Notes under the pieces: model-generated
Told to the model about the DNA's origin: nothing
The model's input: the letters and a program-made list of their open reading frames with translations, nothing else
Databases searched by the model: none
Position numbers and translations under genes: made by a program
Shown here: in pieces, positions 17,559-26,770 of the stretch
How the letters are laid out: the number at the start of each line of letters is the position of its first letter
Numbering within the stretch: position 1 is the first letter of the stretch
NCBI RefSeq assembly: GCF_020829595.1
Contig: NZ_JAIVFW010000004.1
Span: 159,643 to 223,642 of the forward strand
Reading direction: 5' to 3'
Source of the DNA: Nostoc sp. CHAB 5844
Lineage (GTDB): Bacteria > Cyanobacteriota > Cyanobacteriia > Cyanobacteriales > Nostocaceae
Length of the DNA stretch: 64,000 nt

Positions 17559-20351
17559 TCACACCATCTCAGATGATGTTTGCACCACTGGCTGTGGCTG
17601 TGGCTGGAACATGAACAAGGAGTAAACTACATCTCGGCGGATGTTGACCATCATATCCAAGAATAGTTCGTAACCCTCGCTCTTGTATTCAATCAATGGG
17701 TCTTTTTGTCCGTAACCACGCAAGCCGACAGACTCACGTAAAGCATCCATTTGTTGCAAGTGTTCTCGCCACAGAGTATCAATCCGTTGCAAGATAAAGA
17801 AGCGTTCAGCTTGGCGCATCAGTCCTGGTTGAACTTGGTCAATTTGCGCTTCTTTGATATCGTAGGCAATTCTTACCTGTTCGTGGAGGAATGCTTTAAT
17901 CTCAGTCACAGACATATCCTCTAGCTGACTTGCCTGCATATCTGATAGCAAGTAGACGAATTCTTTGACTTTATCAACCAGCTTGTCTAATTCCCATTCT
18001 TCTGAAGGTAGATCTGCGTTGATGTAGTAGTCAACGATGTCGTCCATCGTTTTTTCGGCGTATTTGATGACTTGTTCTTTCAAATCTTGACCTTCCAACA
18101 CCCGACGACGTTCAGCGTAGATGGCGCGACGTTGGTTGTTCATTACTTCGTCGTACTCAAATACTTGTTTACGAATGTCGTAGTAGTAGGTTTCGACTTT
18201 TTTCTGTGCGCCTTCTAAGCTGCGGGTAAGCATCCCCGACTCGATGGGCATATCTTCTTCTACTTGGAAGGCATTCATTAAGCCAGCGACGCGATCGCCA
18301 CCAAAGATTCGCAATAAGTTATCCTCTAAACTCAGGAAGAATCTTGTCGAACCAGGGTCGCCTTGTCTTCCGGCGCGTCCTCGCAACTGGTTATCAATTC
18401 GTCGTGATTCGTGGCGTTCTGTACCAATTACGTGCAAACCACCGAGTTCTACGACGTTATTGTGTTCGTTGCTGGTGAATTCTTCATATTCGTGCTTAAT
18501 TCGATTGTATGCTTCCCGTAATTTCTGAATTACGGGGTCTGTGGTGGGTGCTTTTTCCGCAGCTACCGCAACCTTATCTTCGGCTTCGAGTTCTGGTAAA
18601 CTGCGATCGCCATATTCCCGAACAGCAAAATCTACTGCTTCTTTTAGTAGTTGTTCTGTTTCTTTCGACAGTTGGGTAGGGAAGATTTCTGGCGAAGCTT
18701 TCCAAGTTTTGACTTTTTTCCCTGGACTAAAGCCTTGACCGCCGCCGTGTCCTGAAGGCATACCACTAGCCCGTTGAACGCCAAACACATCTTCGTCTTC
18801 TGGTTGGACGATGCGCGGCATGAAATATTCTCGCAGCTTCAAACGCGCCATGTATTCGGAGTTACCGCCGAGGATGATGTCTGTACCCCTACCAGCCATG
18901 TTAGTCGCAATAGTCACAGCGCCTCTGCGTCCTGCCTGAGCCACAATTTCGGCTTCCCGTTCGACGTTTTCTGGTCGGGCGTTCAGCAATTCATGGGGTA
19001 TACTGCCTTGTTTCAAGAGTTGGCTGAGGTATTCTGATTTTTCTACACTCGTGGTTCCTACTAATACAGGTCTGCCGAGTTCGTGCATTTCGGCACATTC
19101 ACGCGCGATCGCTACCCATTTACCCGCCTCTGTTTTGAAGACCATATCCGACAAATCTTGTCGTCTTCTGATTCTGTTGGTCGGAATTACACTGACTTCT
19201 AGTTTGTAAATTTTTTCAAACTCGGCTTCTTCTGTCTTAGCCGTTCCTGTCATCCCGCCTAGTTTGGGATACAACAAAAACAAGTTTTGGTAAGTAATTG
19301 TCGCTAGAGTTTGGGTTTCTGGCTGAATTTCTACGTGTTCTTTCGCTTCAATAGCTTGGTGTAAACCATCACTCCAGCGTCGTCCGGGTAACACCCGTCC
19401 AGTAAATTCGTCTACGATGACTACTTCGCCGTTGCGGACGATATAGTTTACGTCTTTGAGGAACAGTTCTTTGGCTTTAATGGCATTAAATACAAAGTGC
19501 GCCCAAGGATCTTCCGGATCAAATAAATCTGTCACTCCCAAAAGCTGTTCTGCTTCGGCAAAACCTTCATCTGTTAATAGAACGTTACGAGCTTTTTCAT
19601 CCACCTCGTAATGGTCATCTTTTTTCAGAGTCAAGGCGATTTCGGCTGCTTGCAGATATTTTTCTGTTGGTCTTTCTACCTGTCCAGAAATAATCAGCGG
19701 TGTCCGGGCTTCATCAACCAGAATGGAGTCTACTTCGTCGATTACGCAATAGTTAAAGGGGCGTTGTACCACATCAGCCATTGAAGTGGCCATGTTGTCG
19801 CGCAGGTAGTCAAAGCCGACTTCACTATTGGTAACGTAGGTAATATCACAGTCATAGTTCTTCTGGCGTTCACTGGGAGTCATGCTCGCCTGAATTAGTC
19901 CCACACTCAACCCTAAGAAGCGATGCACTTGTCCCATCCACTCCGCGTCTCGGCGAGCCAGGTAATCGTTGACTGTAACAACGTGTACACCTTTACCAGT
20001 GAGCGCATTTAAATAACTTGGCAAAGTTGCAACCAGGGTTTTACCTTCCCCAGTTTTCATTTCCGCGATTTGTCCAGTGTGTAGGATGACACCGCCTAAT
20101 AGCTGGACATCAAAGTGCCGCAACCCTAGAACTCGCCTTCCTGCTTCTCTCACCACGGCAAAGGCTTCGCTCAGAATATCATCCAGAGTTTCGCCTTTAG
20201 CGAGACGCTGTTGGAATTCTCCGGTTTTACCTTTTAAATCTTCATCAGAGAGAGCTTTGATTTCTTCCTCTAAAAGGTTAATTTCCGTGATGTAAGGTTG
20301 GTATTTTTTCAGCTTCCGAGCGTTGGGATCGCCCAACAAGAGTTTTAACAT
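17559..20351 (-). CDS. secA: Preprotein translocase ATPase SecA
   Basis: The 930-residue motor that pushes unfolded preproteins through SecYEG, here into both plasma membrane and thylakoid. Walker A is in [14 protein letters not shown] near residue 105, followed by [34 protein letters not shown] and [14 protein letters not shown], then [26 protein letters not shown] cyanobacterial insertion ([16 protein letters not shown]) follows the second nucleotide-binding motifs. The C-terminus ends in a PQPQP tail without the CxC zinc-binding motif, as expected for cyanobacterial and plastid SecA. Confidence 0.98.
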   Translation of the reverse strand: MLKLLLGDPNARKLKKYQPYITEINLLEEEIKALSDEDLKGKTGEFQQRLAKGETLDDILSEAFAVVREAGRRVLGLRHFDVQLLGGVILHTGQIAEMKTGEGKTLVATLPSYLNALTGKGVHVVTVNDYLARRDAEWMGQVHRFLGLSVGLIQASMTPSERQKNYDCDITYVTNSEVGFDYLRDNMATSMADVVQRPFNYCVIDEVDSILVDEARTPLIISGQVERPTEKYLQAAEIALTLKKDDHYEVDEKARNVLLTDEGFAEAEQLLGVTDLFDPEDPWAHFVFNAIKAKELFLKDVNYIVRNGEVVIVDEFTGRVLPGRRWSDGLHQAIEAKEHVEIQPETQTLATITYQNLFLLYPKLGGMTGTAKTEEAEFEKIYKLEVSVIPTNRIRRRQDLSDMVFKTEAGKWVAIARECAEMHELGRPVLVGTTSVEKSEYLSQLLKQGSIPHELLNARPENVEREAEIVAQAGRRGAVTIATNMAGRGTDIILGGNSEYMARLKLREYFMPRIVQPEDEDVFGVQRASGMPSGHGGGQGFSPGKKVKTWKASPEIFPTQLSKETEQLLKEAVDFAVREYGDRSLPELEAEDKVAVAAEKAPTTDPVIQKLREAYNRIKHEYEEFTSNEHNNVVELGGLHVIGTERHESRRIDNQLRGRAGRQGDPGSTRFFLSLEDNLLRIFGGDRVAGLMNAFQVEEDMPIESGMLTRSLEGAQKKVETYYYDIRKQVFEYDEVMNNQRRAIYAERRRVLEGQDLKEQVIKYAEKTMDDIVDYYINADLPSEEWELDKLVDKVKEFVYLLSDMQASQLEDMSVTEIKAFLHEQVRIAYDIKEAQIDQVQPGLMRQAERFFILQRIDTLWREHLQQMDALRESVGLRGYGQKDPLIEYKSEGYELFLDMMVNIRRDVVYSLFMFQPQPQPVVQTSSEMV

Positions 20352-20666
20352 GGCGGTTTTGGAACTAAATCAAGGGGGATGGGAATTAAAGCTTTGGTAT
20401 TGATTATAAGAATTTAACCTAACCCAACTATTTTGGTTGCAGATGGGTAGGAAATGAGAATTCACTGAAAAATTCACAAAACGTAGATCAAAATAAATCT
20501 ACTAAAGATTTGGTTTTATTTTACGTTTGATATTGAAACTCTATTAATAGTATCATTTTGCCCTCGACTGAGGCAGGGAAACCCGACCATGTTCAAGGTG
20601 CGATCGCCCGACATCTTTTGCAGAAGGCAGGAGGAATAGAATCTTCTACTCAGCACTCAGCACTTT
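20352..20666. other. secA upstream region, no gene seen
   Basis: The stretch holds the secA 5' region, one GCGATCGC near 20600 and some heptamer-like CAGCACT repeats near 20650. No coding frame with family resemblance is seen on either strand. Confidence 0.45.
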
Positions 20667-20697
20667 CAACCCCGACCTTGGAGAAAAATCGGGGTTG
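20667..20697 (-). terminator. Hairpin downstream of the 76-residue gene
   Basis: CAACCCCGA (20667-20675) pairs with TCGGGGTTG (20689-20697), giving a nine-base-pair GC-rich stem about ten bases beyond the stop of the minus-strand small gene. The T run after the stem is weak in that direction, so it may act as a processing or stabilising hairpin instead. Confidence 0.55.
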
Positions 20698-20707
20698 TGG
20701 TTTCAAG

Positions 20708-20938
20708 TTATGCAACTAAAATCTGACGGATTAAAATACTCATCACTTCATCAGGGTTGTCTGTGGGTAATAATTGACTCCAATCACCGACATTTGCATA
20801 ACCAACCGTCTGCAAGTAGTGTATTGTGCTAGTGACAGCTTTAGGAGAACCAATCAACAAATGTTTAATTCGTTCTCTTTTTGGCAATGGATGTGGAGCA
20901 GGCTGTTGATTTTCGGGGTTTTCTCTTTCTTGTGCCAT
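20708..20938 (-). CDS. Small hypothetical protein
   Basis: A 76-residue soluble protein with a proline-rich, charged N-terminus (residues 1-25) and a compact C-terminal part reading KHLLIGSPKAVTSTIHYLQTVGYANVGDWSQLLP. It resembles small conserved cyanobacterial proteins of unknown function, and the spacing of its start and the hairpin after its stop support a real gene. I cannot name a family. It is monocistronic, on the same strand as secA but upstream of it. Confidence 0.65.
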   Translation of the reverse strand: MAQERENPENQQPAPHPLPKRERIKHLLIGSPKAVTSTIHYLQTVGYANVGDWSQLLPTDNPDEVMSILIRQILVA

Positions 20939-21246
20939 GATAATAATCGACTCCTATTTTAGGTGTTGTAAAGAAAGGCGATTGCGGACTCTTCCCGGAG
21001 GGCGATCGCCTTTCTCATGCTTTCTATGTTAAAGTATAATTTTATACTTGTCAACTACTAAAATAAAAGTATTTGTGACAAACTTTTCCCTCTAAATTCT
21101 ACTATTAGAGGATTTTTCTCAAAATCGCACTCAGTATAATATAATATTCGTAACTCCGTATAGGCAGACTTAGTTTGTATAGCCACAAATTTCATTCGTT
21201 GGGGCGAGGAACGCAACCTAACATCCAAAGATTTCGTATTCTACTC

Positions 21247-21500
21247 AAATGTTCGAGTTCCGAAGGAAAAATTTCAGCCTTTTTACTCGAATGTTGAGGT
21301 TCAAAGGGTGAACGTTGAGCCTTTGAGGGTAAAATTTCAGCCTTTTTACTCGAATGTTGAGGTTCAAAGGGTGAACATTCGAGTTCCGAAGGAAAAATTT
21401 CAGCCTTTTTGCTTGAATGTTGAGGTTCAAAGGGTGAACATTCGAGTTCTGAGGATGAAGTTTCAGCCTTTTTGCTTGAACGTTGAGGTTTAAAGGCTGA
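21247..21500. repeat. Four copies of a 63-bp tandem repeat
   Basis: The landmark TTTCAGCCTTTTT recurs at about 21272, 21335, 21398 and 21461, an exact 63-base period. Units carry AATGTTGAGGTTCAAAGGGT and a following GTTCCGAAGGAAAAA segment, with a few substitutions per unit. Since 63 is divisible by three, both strands stay open and would encode 21-residue repeats (for example NVEVQRVNIRVPKEKFQPF on plus). No start signal or protein family supports translation, so I annotate it as a repeat. Confidence 0.85.
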
Positions 21501-21513
21501 AAAGTGAGTCTCT

Positions 21514-21540
21514 GATCCCCCCGCCTGCGGCGGGGGGATC
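21514..21540. terminator. Very strong GC hairpin between tandem repeat and cytochrome gene
   Basis: GATCCCCCCGCC (21514-21525) pairs perfectly with GGCGGGGGGATC (21529-21540) around the loop TGC. It lies 44 bases beyond the 3' end of the minus-strand diheme cytochrome gene and could terminate it. No T run follows on either strand, so it may also be a dispersed palindromic repeat. Confidence 0.55.
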
Positions 21541-21583
21541 TGAATCTAGGATGACACGAACTTTATTTGAAAAGTATCTAGCT

Positions 21584-22126
21584 TCAATTAGAATTCTCCG
21601 ATTCGGAAGCAAGGCGACGGTAATTATATTGTTCTGCGCTGGGATGACAGCTAACACAGCTACCAATTTGTACCGGACGCGGTAAATCGACTTTGGGATG
21701 CAAAGCTTTGAAAAAACGAGATTTGTTAACGCGATAGGGTATTTCTTCGTCTTGGAGGCGGGTGCGGGAGAAGGTAGAAAGATACCTCCATACAAGAATC
21801 CTGGGAGGATCAACTAACGGCTGGAGTTGCACACCGTAGTGTTGGGAGTCTTCCAAGAGATTTTTCCAGGTTTGGGTGGGTAATACGGCTGGCGGTAGGG
21901 CAATGTGACATTTAGAGCAATTTTCTATGTAAAGTTCTTGTCCTAGCTCGTACTGAGCCGGAATAACATCAACTGTGCCTACTTCTGCGGTAGGAGTAGC
22001 ACTGTAAACGCTAGTTGCTGAAGTAAATAGCCAACCCATAACCAGACTCCAAGCCACAATTACCAACACTAAACCGAAAGATTGGCGTTTGAGTTGGCGA
22101 GTTTTGCGCTTTACAAGATTTGACAT
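21584..22126 (-). CDS. Membrane-anchored diheme c-type cytochrome
   Basis: A 180-residue protein with an N-terminal signal anchor (hydrophobic residues 17-38) and two heme-binding motifs, CSKCH near residue 70 and CVSCH near residue 157. The region between them (TWKNLLEDSQHYG, RILVWRYLSTFSR) resembles a cyanobacterial family usually annotated as diheme cytochrome c. It should act on the periplasmic or lumenal side; the electron partners are unknown. No neighbouring gene suggests a respiratory complex. Confidence 0.85.
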   Translation of the reverse strand: MSNLVKRKTRQLKRQSFGLVLVIVAWSLVMGWLFTSATSVYSATPTAEVGTVDVIPAQYELGQELYIENCSKCHIALPPAVLPTQTWKNLLEDSQHYGVQLQPLVDPPRILVWRYLSTFSRTRLQDEEIPYRVNKSRFFKALHPKVDLPRPVQIGSCVSCHPSAEQYNYRRLASESENSN

Positions 22127-22259
22127 TCCTCACATTCCCAGATACTTATATGTGGAGCTTATAGTTAATCATTCAGACTGATGCAGCATTGCTGATGTTG
22201 CGAGTTTTACGCCAATCAATTTTGGATTTTAAATTTTGGATTGAAACACTCAATATACA

Positions 22260-22331
22260 AGGTTGGGTTGAGCATTACCGAAACCCAACATTAATCTTGG
22301 TGTTGGGTTTCCTTACGTCAACCCAACCTAC
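22260..22331. repeat. AGGTTGGGTT-type inverted repeat element
   Basis: AGGTTGGGTTG and its complement CAACCCAACCT bound a 71-base element, with an internal GAAACCCAACA / TGTTGGGTTTC pair. It is a short relative of the 114-bp element in the toxin pseudogene, without that element's outer ACTTATAATA ends. It lies in the divergent gap between the cytochrome and Rrf2 genes; the rest of the gap (22127-22489) shows no gene. Confidence 0.7.
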
Positions 22332-22489
22332 TTTTTTTGGCATCATTTTAGTCTAGACAGTCCACTACAATTCATAGCTGTCATCCAAAAACCCCAGCAA
22401 TTAACCGGAGTATACTAAAAGAAGTGTGAAACATCTATATTTAATCTTTCATACTTCATACTTCATACTTCATCCTTAAATTACTGCCT

Positions 22490-22927
22490 GTGGAACTATC
22501 GTGTAAATCAGAGTACGCAATTCTAGCCTTACTAGAAATGGCAACTCATTATGAAAATGGTGAACCGATGCAAATTCGGCAAATCGCTGCTCAACAAAAC
22601 ATACCCGATCGCTATTTAGAACAACTACTGGCAACTTTAAGACGCGGAGGGATCATCAAAAGTCAACGCGGCTCTAAAGGTGGCTATTTATTGTCTAGAG
22701 AACCGTGGAAAATTACGATATATGAAGTTTTAGAATGTTTGGAAGGCTTAGATGTGAAGGTGAGCGAAGAAACGTCCAGTATTAAAAGTACAGATAGTGC
22801 TGTTATAGATGAAATCTGGCAAGAAGCATGTCTTGCCGCAAATTCTGTTTTGCAAAACTACACACTTCAGGATCTTTGTGAAAAAAGAGATTCCCGCAAG
22901 CAGTTAGACATCATGTATTACATTTAG
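22490..22927 (+). CDS. Rrf2 family transcriptional regulator
   Basis: A 145-residue winged-helix regulator starting from GTG (MELSCKSEYAILALLEMA), with IRQIAAQQNIPDRYLEQLLATLRRGGIIKSQRGSKGGYLLSR as the DNA-binding part (sequence split across residues 28-70). The three clustered cysteines that hold the iron-sulfur cluster in IscR are absent, which is closer to CymR-type regulators of cysteine metabolism. The cysteine synthase gene follows 235 bases downstream on the same strand, which supports a role in sulfur assimilation. Confidence 0.9.
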   Translation: MELSCKSEYAILALLEMATHYENGEPMQIRQIAAQQNIPDRYLEQLLATLRRGGIIKSQRGSKGGYLLSREPWKITIYEVLECLEGLDVKVSEETSSIKSTDSAVIDEIWQEACLAANSVLQNYTLQDLCEKRDSRKQLDIMYYI

Positions 22928-23089
22928 TCAAGAGTCAATAGTCATTTGTCATTAGTTATTTTCGCCTGCTACTGTGCTTCTTCTTTTTTACTATTAACTA
23001 TGGACTCTTGACTACTGACTCATATAGCTTTAGTCAGAGAGGTTAGGACATCTTGAAATCGTGAATACTAGGAATAATAATACTTTTAC

Positions 23090-23153
23090 CTCCTGCCTTC
23101 TGCCTCCTGCCCTCTGCCTCCTGCCCTCTGCCTCCTGCCTCCTGCTATAACAA
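23090..23153. repeat. CTGCCTC-type heptameric repeat
   Basis: About nine degenerate units of the kind CCTGCCT/TCTGCCT/CCTGCCC stand directly before the cysK start. A related tract occurs at 15800-15845. On the minus strand it would encode a meaningless arginine- and glycine-rich run. It may separate cysK from the Rrf2 gene's transcript. Confidence 0.75.
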
Positions 23154-23162
23154 AGGAATATT

Positions 23163-24125
23163 ATGCGAATTGCTCGTAACATAACAGAACTTATTGGTCG
23201 TACACCCTTAGTACAGTTGAATCGCATTCCCCAAGCGCAGGGATGTCTAGCACAAATATTAGTTAAGTTGGAAAGTCTGAACCCATCGGCATCAGTTAAA
23301 GACCGAATTGGGATTAGCATGATTAATGCAGCAGAAACGGAAGGATTAATTTCTCCGGGAAAGACAGTATTAGTAGAACCAACATCAGGTAATACGGGAA
23401 TTGCCCTGGCAATGATAGCGGCAGCTAAGGGTTATCGATTAATTTTGACAATGCCGGATACCATGAGTGGGGAACGTCGGGCAATGTTACGGGCTTACGG
23501 GGCAGAATTAGAACTCACGCCAGGAATTGAAGGTATGGGTGGGGCAATTAAACGCGCCCAGGAGATAGTTAATACTACACCACACTCATATATGTTGCAG
23601 CAATTTCGCAATTCAGCGAATGCCAAAATACACCGAGAAACTACAGCAGAGGAAATCTGGGAAGATACCGATGGTCAGGTAGATATGATTGTTGCAGGTG
23701 TGGGTACAGGTGGTACGATTACTGGTGTAGCTGAAGTTCTCAAAGCACGTAAACCAAGTTTTCAGGCGATCGCAGTCGAACCAGCTAATAGCCCAGTGTT
23801 ATCTGGGGGAAAACCAGGCGCACACAAAATCCAAGGAATTGGTGCGGGGTTTATTCCACAAGTGCTGAAGATGAAATTCATTGATGAAGTAATTGCTGTC
23901 AGTGATGAAGATGCGATCAACTATGGAAGACGGTTAGCCAGAGAAGAAGGACTATTATCTGGAATTTCCAGCGGTGCGGCTTTATGTGCTGCTATTCGTA
24001 TTGCCCAACGCCCAGAAAACGAAGGACGCTTAATTGTGGTAATTCAGCCCAGTTTTGGCGAAAGGTATTTGAGTACACCATTGTTCCAAGACTTGGAGGC
24101 AAAGATACCCACCAGCGTCAGCTAA
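23163..24125 (+). CDS. cysK: Cysteine synthase A (O-acetylserine sulfhydrylase)
   Basis: A 320-residue PLP enzyme that makes cysteine from O-acetylserine and sulfide. The PLP lysine is in [11 protein letters not shown] near residue 45, the substrate loop in [13 protein letters not shown], the phosphate-binding loop in [14 protein letters not shown] and the serine near the PLP ring nitrogen in [11 protein letters not shown]. The last step of sulfur assimilation. The Rrf2 gene just upstream is a candidate regulator; a J-domain gene follows after 15 bases. Confidence 0.96.
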   Translation: MRIARNITELIGRTPLVQLNRIPQAQGCLAQILVKLESLNPSASVKDRIGISMINAAETEGLISPGKTVLVEPTSGNTGIALAMIAAAKGYRLILTMPDTMSGERRAMLRAYGAELELTPGIEGMGGAIKRAQEIVNTTPHSYMLQQFRNSANAKIHRETTAEEIWEDTDGQVDMIVAGVGTGGTITGVAEVLKARKPSFQAIAVEPANSPVLSGGKPGAHKIQGIGAGFIPQVLKMKFIDEVIAVSDEDAINYGRRLAREEGLLSGISSGAALCAAIRIAQRPENEGRLIVVIQPSFGERYLSTPLFQDLEAKIPTSVS

Positions 24126-24140
24126 CAATCAATTAGACTA

Positions 24141-24833
24141 ATGGTTGACTCCAAGCACACTGATAACCACTACGAAACTCTGAAAATTCATCGTGATGCT
24201 AGCCAAGCGGAAATTAAACAAGCTTATCGCCGCTTGGTAAAATTATTTCATCCTGACAGCAATCACCAAACAGCAGATAAAGATGAAATTATCCGCATTA
24301 ACGCTGCTTATGAAGTCTTAGGTGACAGTCAAAGTCGCCTTGACTATGACCAAAAATTGTACGATGAGTCTCAAAATCGCCAACAACGCGCAGCATCCGC
24401 ACAAAAACATTATCAAGCCACGCGACAATCAGGTAAAAATGCTGATGAACAAGTCGAAGAATGGCTACGCTTAATTTATCAACCAGTTGATCGCATGCTT
24501 GGTGAAATTCTTGATTCTCTAGAAGAGCAAATTGAGCAATTAGCAGCTGATCCTTTTGACGATCAATTATTAGAAGAATTTCAGGAATATTTAGATGGTT
24601 GTCGAGACGAAATTAAACAAGCACAAGTTATCTTTCGTTCTTTGCCAAATCCACCTAGTTTAGCCAGAACAGCGGCTCATCTCTACTACAGCCTCAATCA
24701 AGTAGCAGATGGCATAGAAGAATTGGCATATTTTCCACTTAGCTATGACGATCGCTATCTGCACACAGGACAAGAAATGTTTCGCATAGCTACAAGATTA
24801 TATTACGAAGCACAAGATTCAGTTAATCGGTAA
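24141..24833 (+). CDS. J-domain (DnaJ-like) protein
   Basis: A 230-residue protein. Residues 8-75 form a J domain with the HPD tripeptide in LFHPDSN, so it should stimulate an Hsp70 ATPase. There is no Gly/Phe region or zinc-finger domain. The remaining part is mostly helical, acidic and cyanobacteria-like (EEWLRLIYQPVDRMLGEILDSLEEQIEQL) and probably sets the client or location. It follows cysK by only 15 bases and may be co-transcribed with it. Confidence 0.9.
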   Translation: MVDSKHTDNHYETLKIHRDASQAEIKQAYRRLVKLFHPDSNHQTADKDEIIRINAAYEVLGDSQSRLDYDQKLYDESQNRQQRAASAQKHYQATRQSGKNADEQVEEWLRLIYQPVDRMLGEILDSLEEQIEQLAADPFDDQLLEEFQEYLDGCRDEIKQAQVIFRSLPNPPSLARTAAHLYYSLNQVADGIEELAYFPLSYDDRYLHTGQEMFRIATRLYYEAQDSVNR

Positions 24834-24886
24834 AACAATCAGTTAATATCTCAAATATTGGATATTTATAGCTAAAGGAGAAAACT

Positions 24887-25564
24887 ATGAACACTGCGAT
24901 CGCTTCTAACACAACTTTAGCTGAACCTACAAATATAACCATACTTCACGGCATTCAATGGGATACCTATCAAAAATTGGTGCGAGATTTGGAATCACAA
25001 CCAGGAACCAAACTGACTTATGATAATGGCACGTTGGAGATTATGATGCCGCTACCACCGCACGAACGTTATAAAAGATTATTGGGACGTTTTGTTGAAG
25101 TAACAACAGAAGAATTAGGAATTGAAATTTGTAGTTTAGGTTCTACAACTTGGACGCGAGAAGATTTACGCAAGGGTTTAGAAGCAGATGAATGTTATTA
25201 CATTCAAAATGAATTAGCGGTGCGCGGTAAAGATGTCATAGATTTAACAATTGATCCGCCCCCAGATTTAGCGATTGAGGTTGACAATACCAGCAGTTCT
25301 ATGAATCGGATGGGGATTTATGCAGCGTTGAGAGTACCAGAAATATGGCGTTTTGATCGAGAGACTTTGACAATTTGCAGTTTGGTTGATGATGAGTATC
25401 AACTCTGTGAAATGTCGTTAGCTTTGCCAATGTTTGATGCTGCTGTGCTGATGAAGTTTTTGGAGTTAAGTTTAACGATGGGGGAAACAAGTTTAATTCG
25501 TCATGTGCGGCAATGGGTAAGAGAACAGTTAGCAAAATCATCAACAGTATTGGAAGAAAGTTAA
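24887..25564 (+). CDS. Uma2 family putative endonuclease
   Basis: A 225-residue Uma2 protein. Typical features are the WDTYQKLVRDLESQPGTKLTYDNGTLEIMMPLPPHE start, TWTREDLRKGLEADECYYIQN, and the acidic site PPPDLAIEVDNTSSSMNRM. PD-(D/E)XK fold; biological role unknown. It is preceded by AAAGGAGAAA. The gene converges on the retropepsin-like gene with a 30-base gap. Confidence 0.9.
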   Translation: MNTAIASNTTLAEPTNITILHGIQWDTYQKLVRDLESQPGTKLTYDNGTLEIMMPLPPHERYKRLLGRFVEVTTEELGIEICSLGSTTWTREDLRKGLEADECYYIQNELAVRGKDVIDLTIDPPPDLAIEVDNTSSSMNRMGIYAALRVPEIWRFDRETLTICSLVDDEYQLCEMSLALPMFDAAVLMKFLELSLTMGETSLIRHVRQWVREQLAKSSTVLEES

Positions 25565-25594
25565 TTAGCCTTAAAACTGAGAATTTGTTCAACA

Positions 25595-25963
25595 TTACAA
25601 AATCTCATCAACCAGAACCTTACCACCATCATAGAAATCTATACTGAGATGGCTATCTTCAAGCAGCGCAGTTCCAATGAGAGGACGACTACCCATTGCC
25701 AGCACAGCAACATCACGCTCTATACCATTCCAAAGAATAGTTACTAAATGAACGTTAACATCAACATTGGAATTATTAGCAAGATTAGCATCGATTCGAG
25801 CTAGGTAAGGCAACCCAAGCTCAGTAATTACTGCGGATGGTAGAGTCAAATAACCTTCAAAGCCTGTATCAACAACACATTCAATTTCTATATTTGAACT
25901 TAGAGAAAGGCAAAGAATTACATTAATCCGAGCTTGTAGCCCAACAACACTTCCATGTATCAC
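25595..25963 (-). CDS. Clan AA (retropepsin-like) aspartic protease family protein
   Basis: A roughly 122-residue protein starting at GTG 25963 (VIHGSVVGLQARI), preceded by AGGACGG. The catalytic motif is in CVVDTGFEGYLTLP and the family ends with GTALLEDSHLSIDFYDGGKV. This is a single-domain retropepsin-like fold that would work as a dimer. A longer frame back to 26101 runs through GC-rich repeat DNA (GLKFFHKISIVQ and upstream), so the shorter start is preferred. The 93-residue gene lies upstream on the same strand, and the two may be an operon pair split by a repeat. Confidence 0.75.
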   Translation of the reverse strand: MIHGSVVGLQARINVILCLSLSSNIEIECVVDTGFEGYLTLPSAVITELGLPYLARIDANLANNSNVDVNVHLVTILWNGIERDVAVLAMGSRPLIGTALLEDSHLSIDFYDGGKVLVDEIL

Positions 25964-26039
25964 AATGCCGTCCTGATCAATGTAAGCTTTTGTGCTTACA
26001 AGTTGCACAATTGAAATTTTGTGGAAAAACTTCAAACCC

Positions 26040-26117
26040 TCTCCCCTGCTCCTCTGCTCCCCTGCCACGCCAGTCGCGCGGCTGTCGGGAAACCCGCCCA
26101 ACGCGCTGGCTCCCCTT
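26040..26117. repeat. GC-rich palindromic repeat patch
   Basis: CTCCCCTGCTCCTCTGCTCCCCTGCC is followed by the GCGCGGCTGTCGGGAAACCC / CGCCCAACGCGCTGGC segments, which recur in related form at 27900, 39650 and 53790. It separates the 93-residue gene from the retropepsin-like gene and produces a false extension of the latter. (Motif given in parts; positions approximate.). Confidence 0.55.
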
Positions 26118-26135
26118 GCAATCTCAACAAGCGAA

Positions 26136-26417
26136 CTAAGTGATTATTAGCTTACCACCAACTGCATAGACTGCGTTATAACCAATCCGTCCTGCCCAAA
26201 TTGGCGCATCAGCTTGTTTAGCTTGTAATTTGCGACTCGTAATGATTAAATCATCATCAATTTCATATTCACCTGTTTCTACATTAATTGAGATAATCTT
26301 GCCAATATTCTGTTCTGTCTCCACTTGCGAACGGATACTCTTTTCATAGAGTTCTCTACCACGTTGGGTAATTTCTTCACCACTTAGTTTAGGGTAAGGC
26401 ATAAAAATAATGTCCAA
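26136..26417 (-). CDS. Small conserved-looking hypothetical protein
   Basis: A 93-residue soluble protein with KLSGEEITQRGRELYEKSIRS at the start, then IGKIISINVETGEYEIDDDL and a C-terminal YNAVYAVGG. Proteins of this layout commonly precede a clan AA protease-like gene in cyanobacteria, as here. The true start may be the internal ATG of MPYPKLSG (about 26402). It could be an antitoxin- or adaptor-like partner, but no function can be assigned from sequence. Confidence 0.7.
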   Translation of the reverse strand: MDIIFMPYPKLSGEEITQRGRELYEKSIRSQVETEQNIGKIISINVETGEYEIDDDLIITSRKLQAKQADAPIWAGRIGYNAVYAVGGKLIIT

Positions 26418-26770
26418 GTTTAGATTTATAAAGCTTCTGCCATCATTTTAAGACAGAAGCGATAGGCAAAAGTTTAATTCAGGAGACTGCATTCTTTACT
26501 TTCGGCTGTGGCAGAAAATATGCGATCGCAAAATCTCTTAAACCTTGTGTGGCAATAGCTTCAGCACCAATAACCAATGCACTACAGAAATTCATTACGG
26601 TTTTGAGCTTCGTTATTTTCTGGAAAACCAATCATATTGGAAATTCCCAGTCTGATATTCATTTATTTAATGAACATGAATATTATTCTCTTCACCACAG
26701 ACAAAGAAATTAGTTTATCCTGGAAACAGTGAAAGATTAAGAAAATTTAAATTTTTCTCCCAGTGTACTC
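26418..26770. other. Divergent gap with a short protein-like remnant
   Basis: Upstream of both the 93-residue gene and the PTPS gene. On the minus strand near 26480-26600 a short frame reads MNFCSALVIGAEAIATQGL and ends soon after, looking like decayed coding sequence of unknown origin. One GCGATCGC near 26523. Nothing else is recognised. Confidence 0.35.

Noticed and set aside
25964..26101. N-terminal extension of the retropepsin-like protein back to 26101.
   Set aside because: The extra residues come from a GC-rich dispersed repeat and a CTCCCCTG tract; the GTG at 25963 has a ribosome site and the family start.
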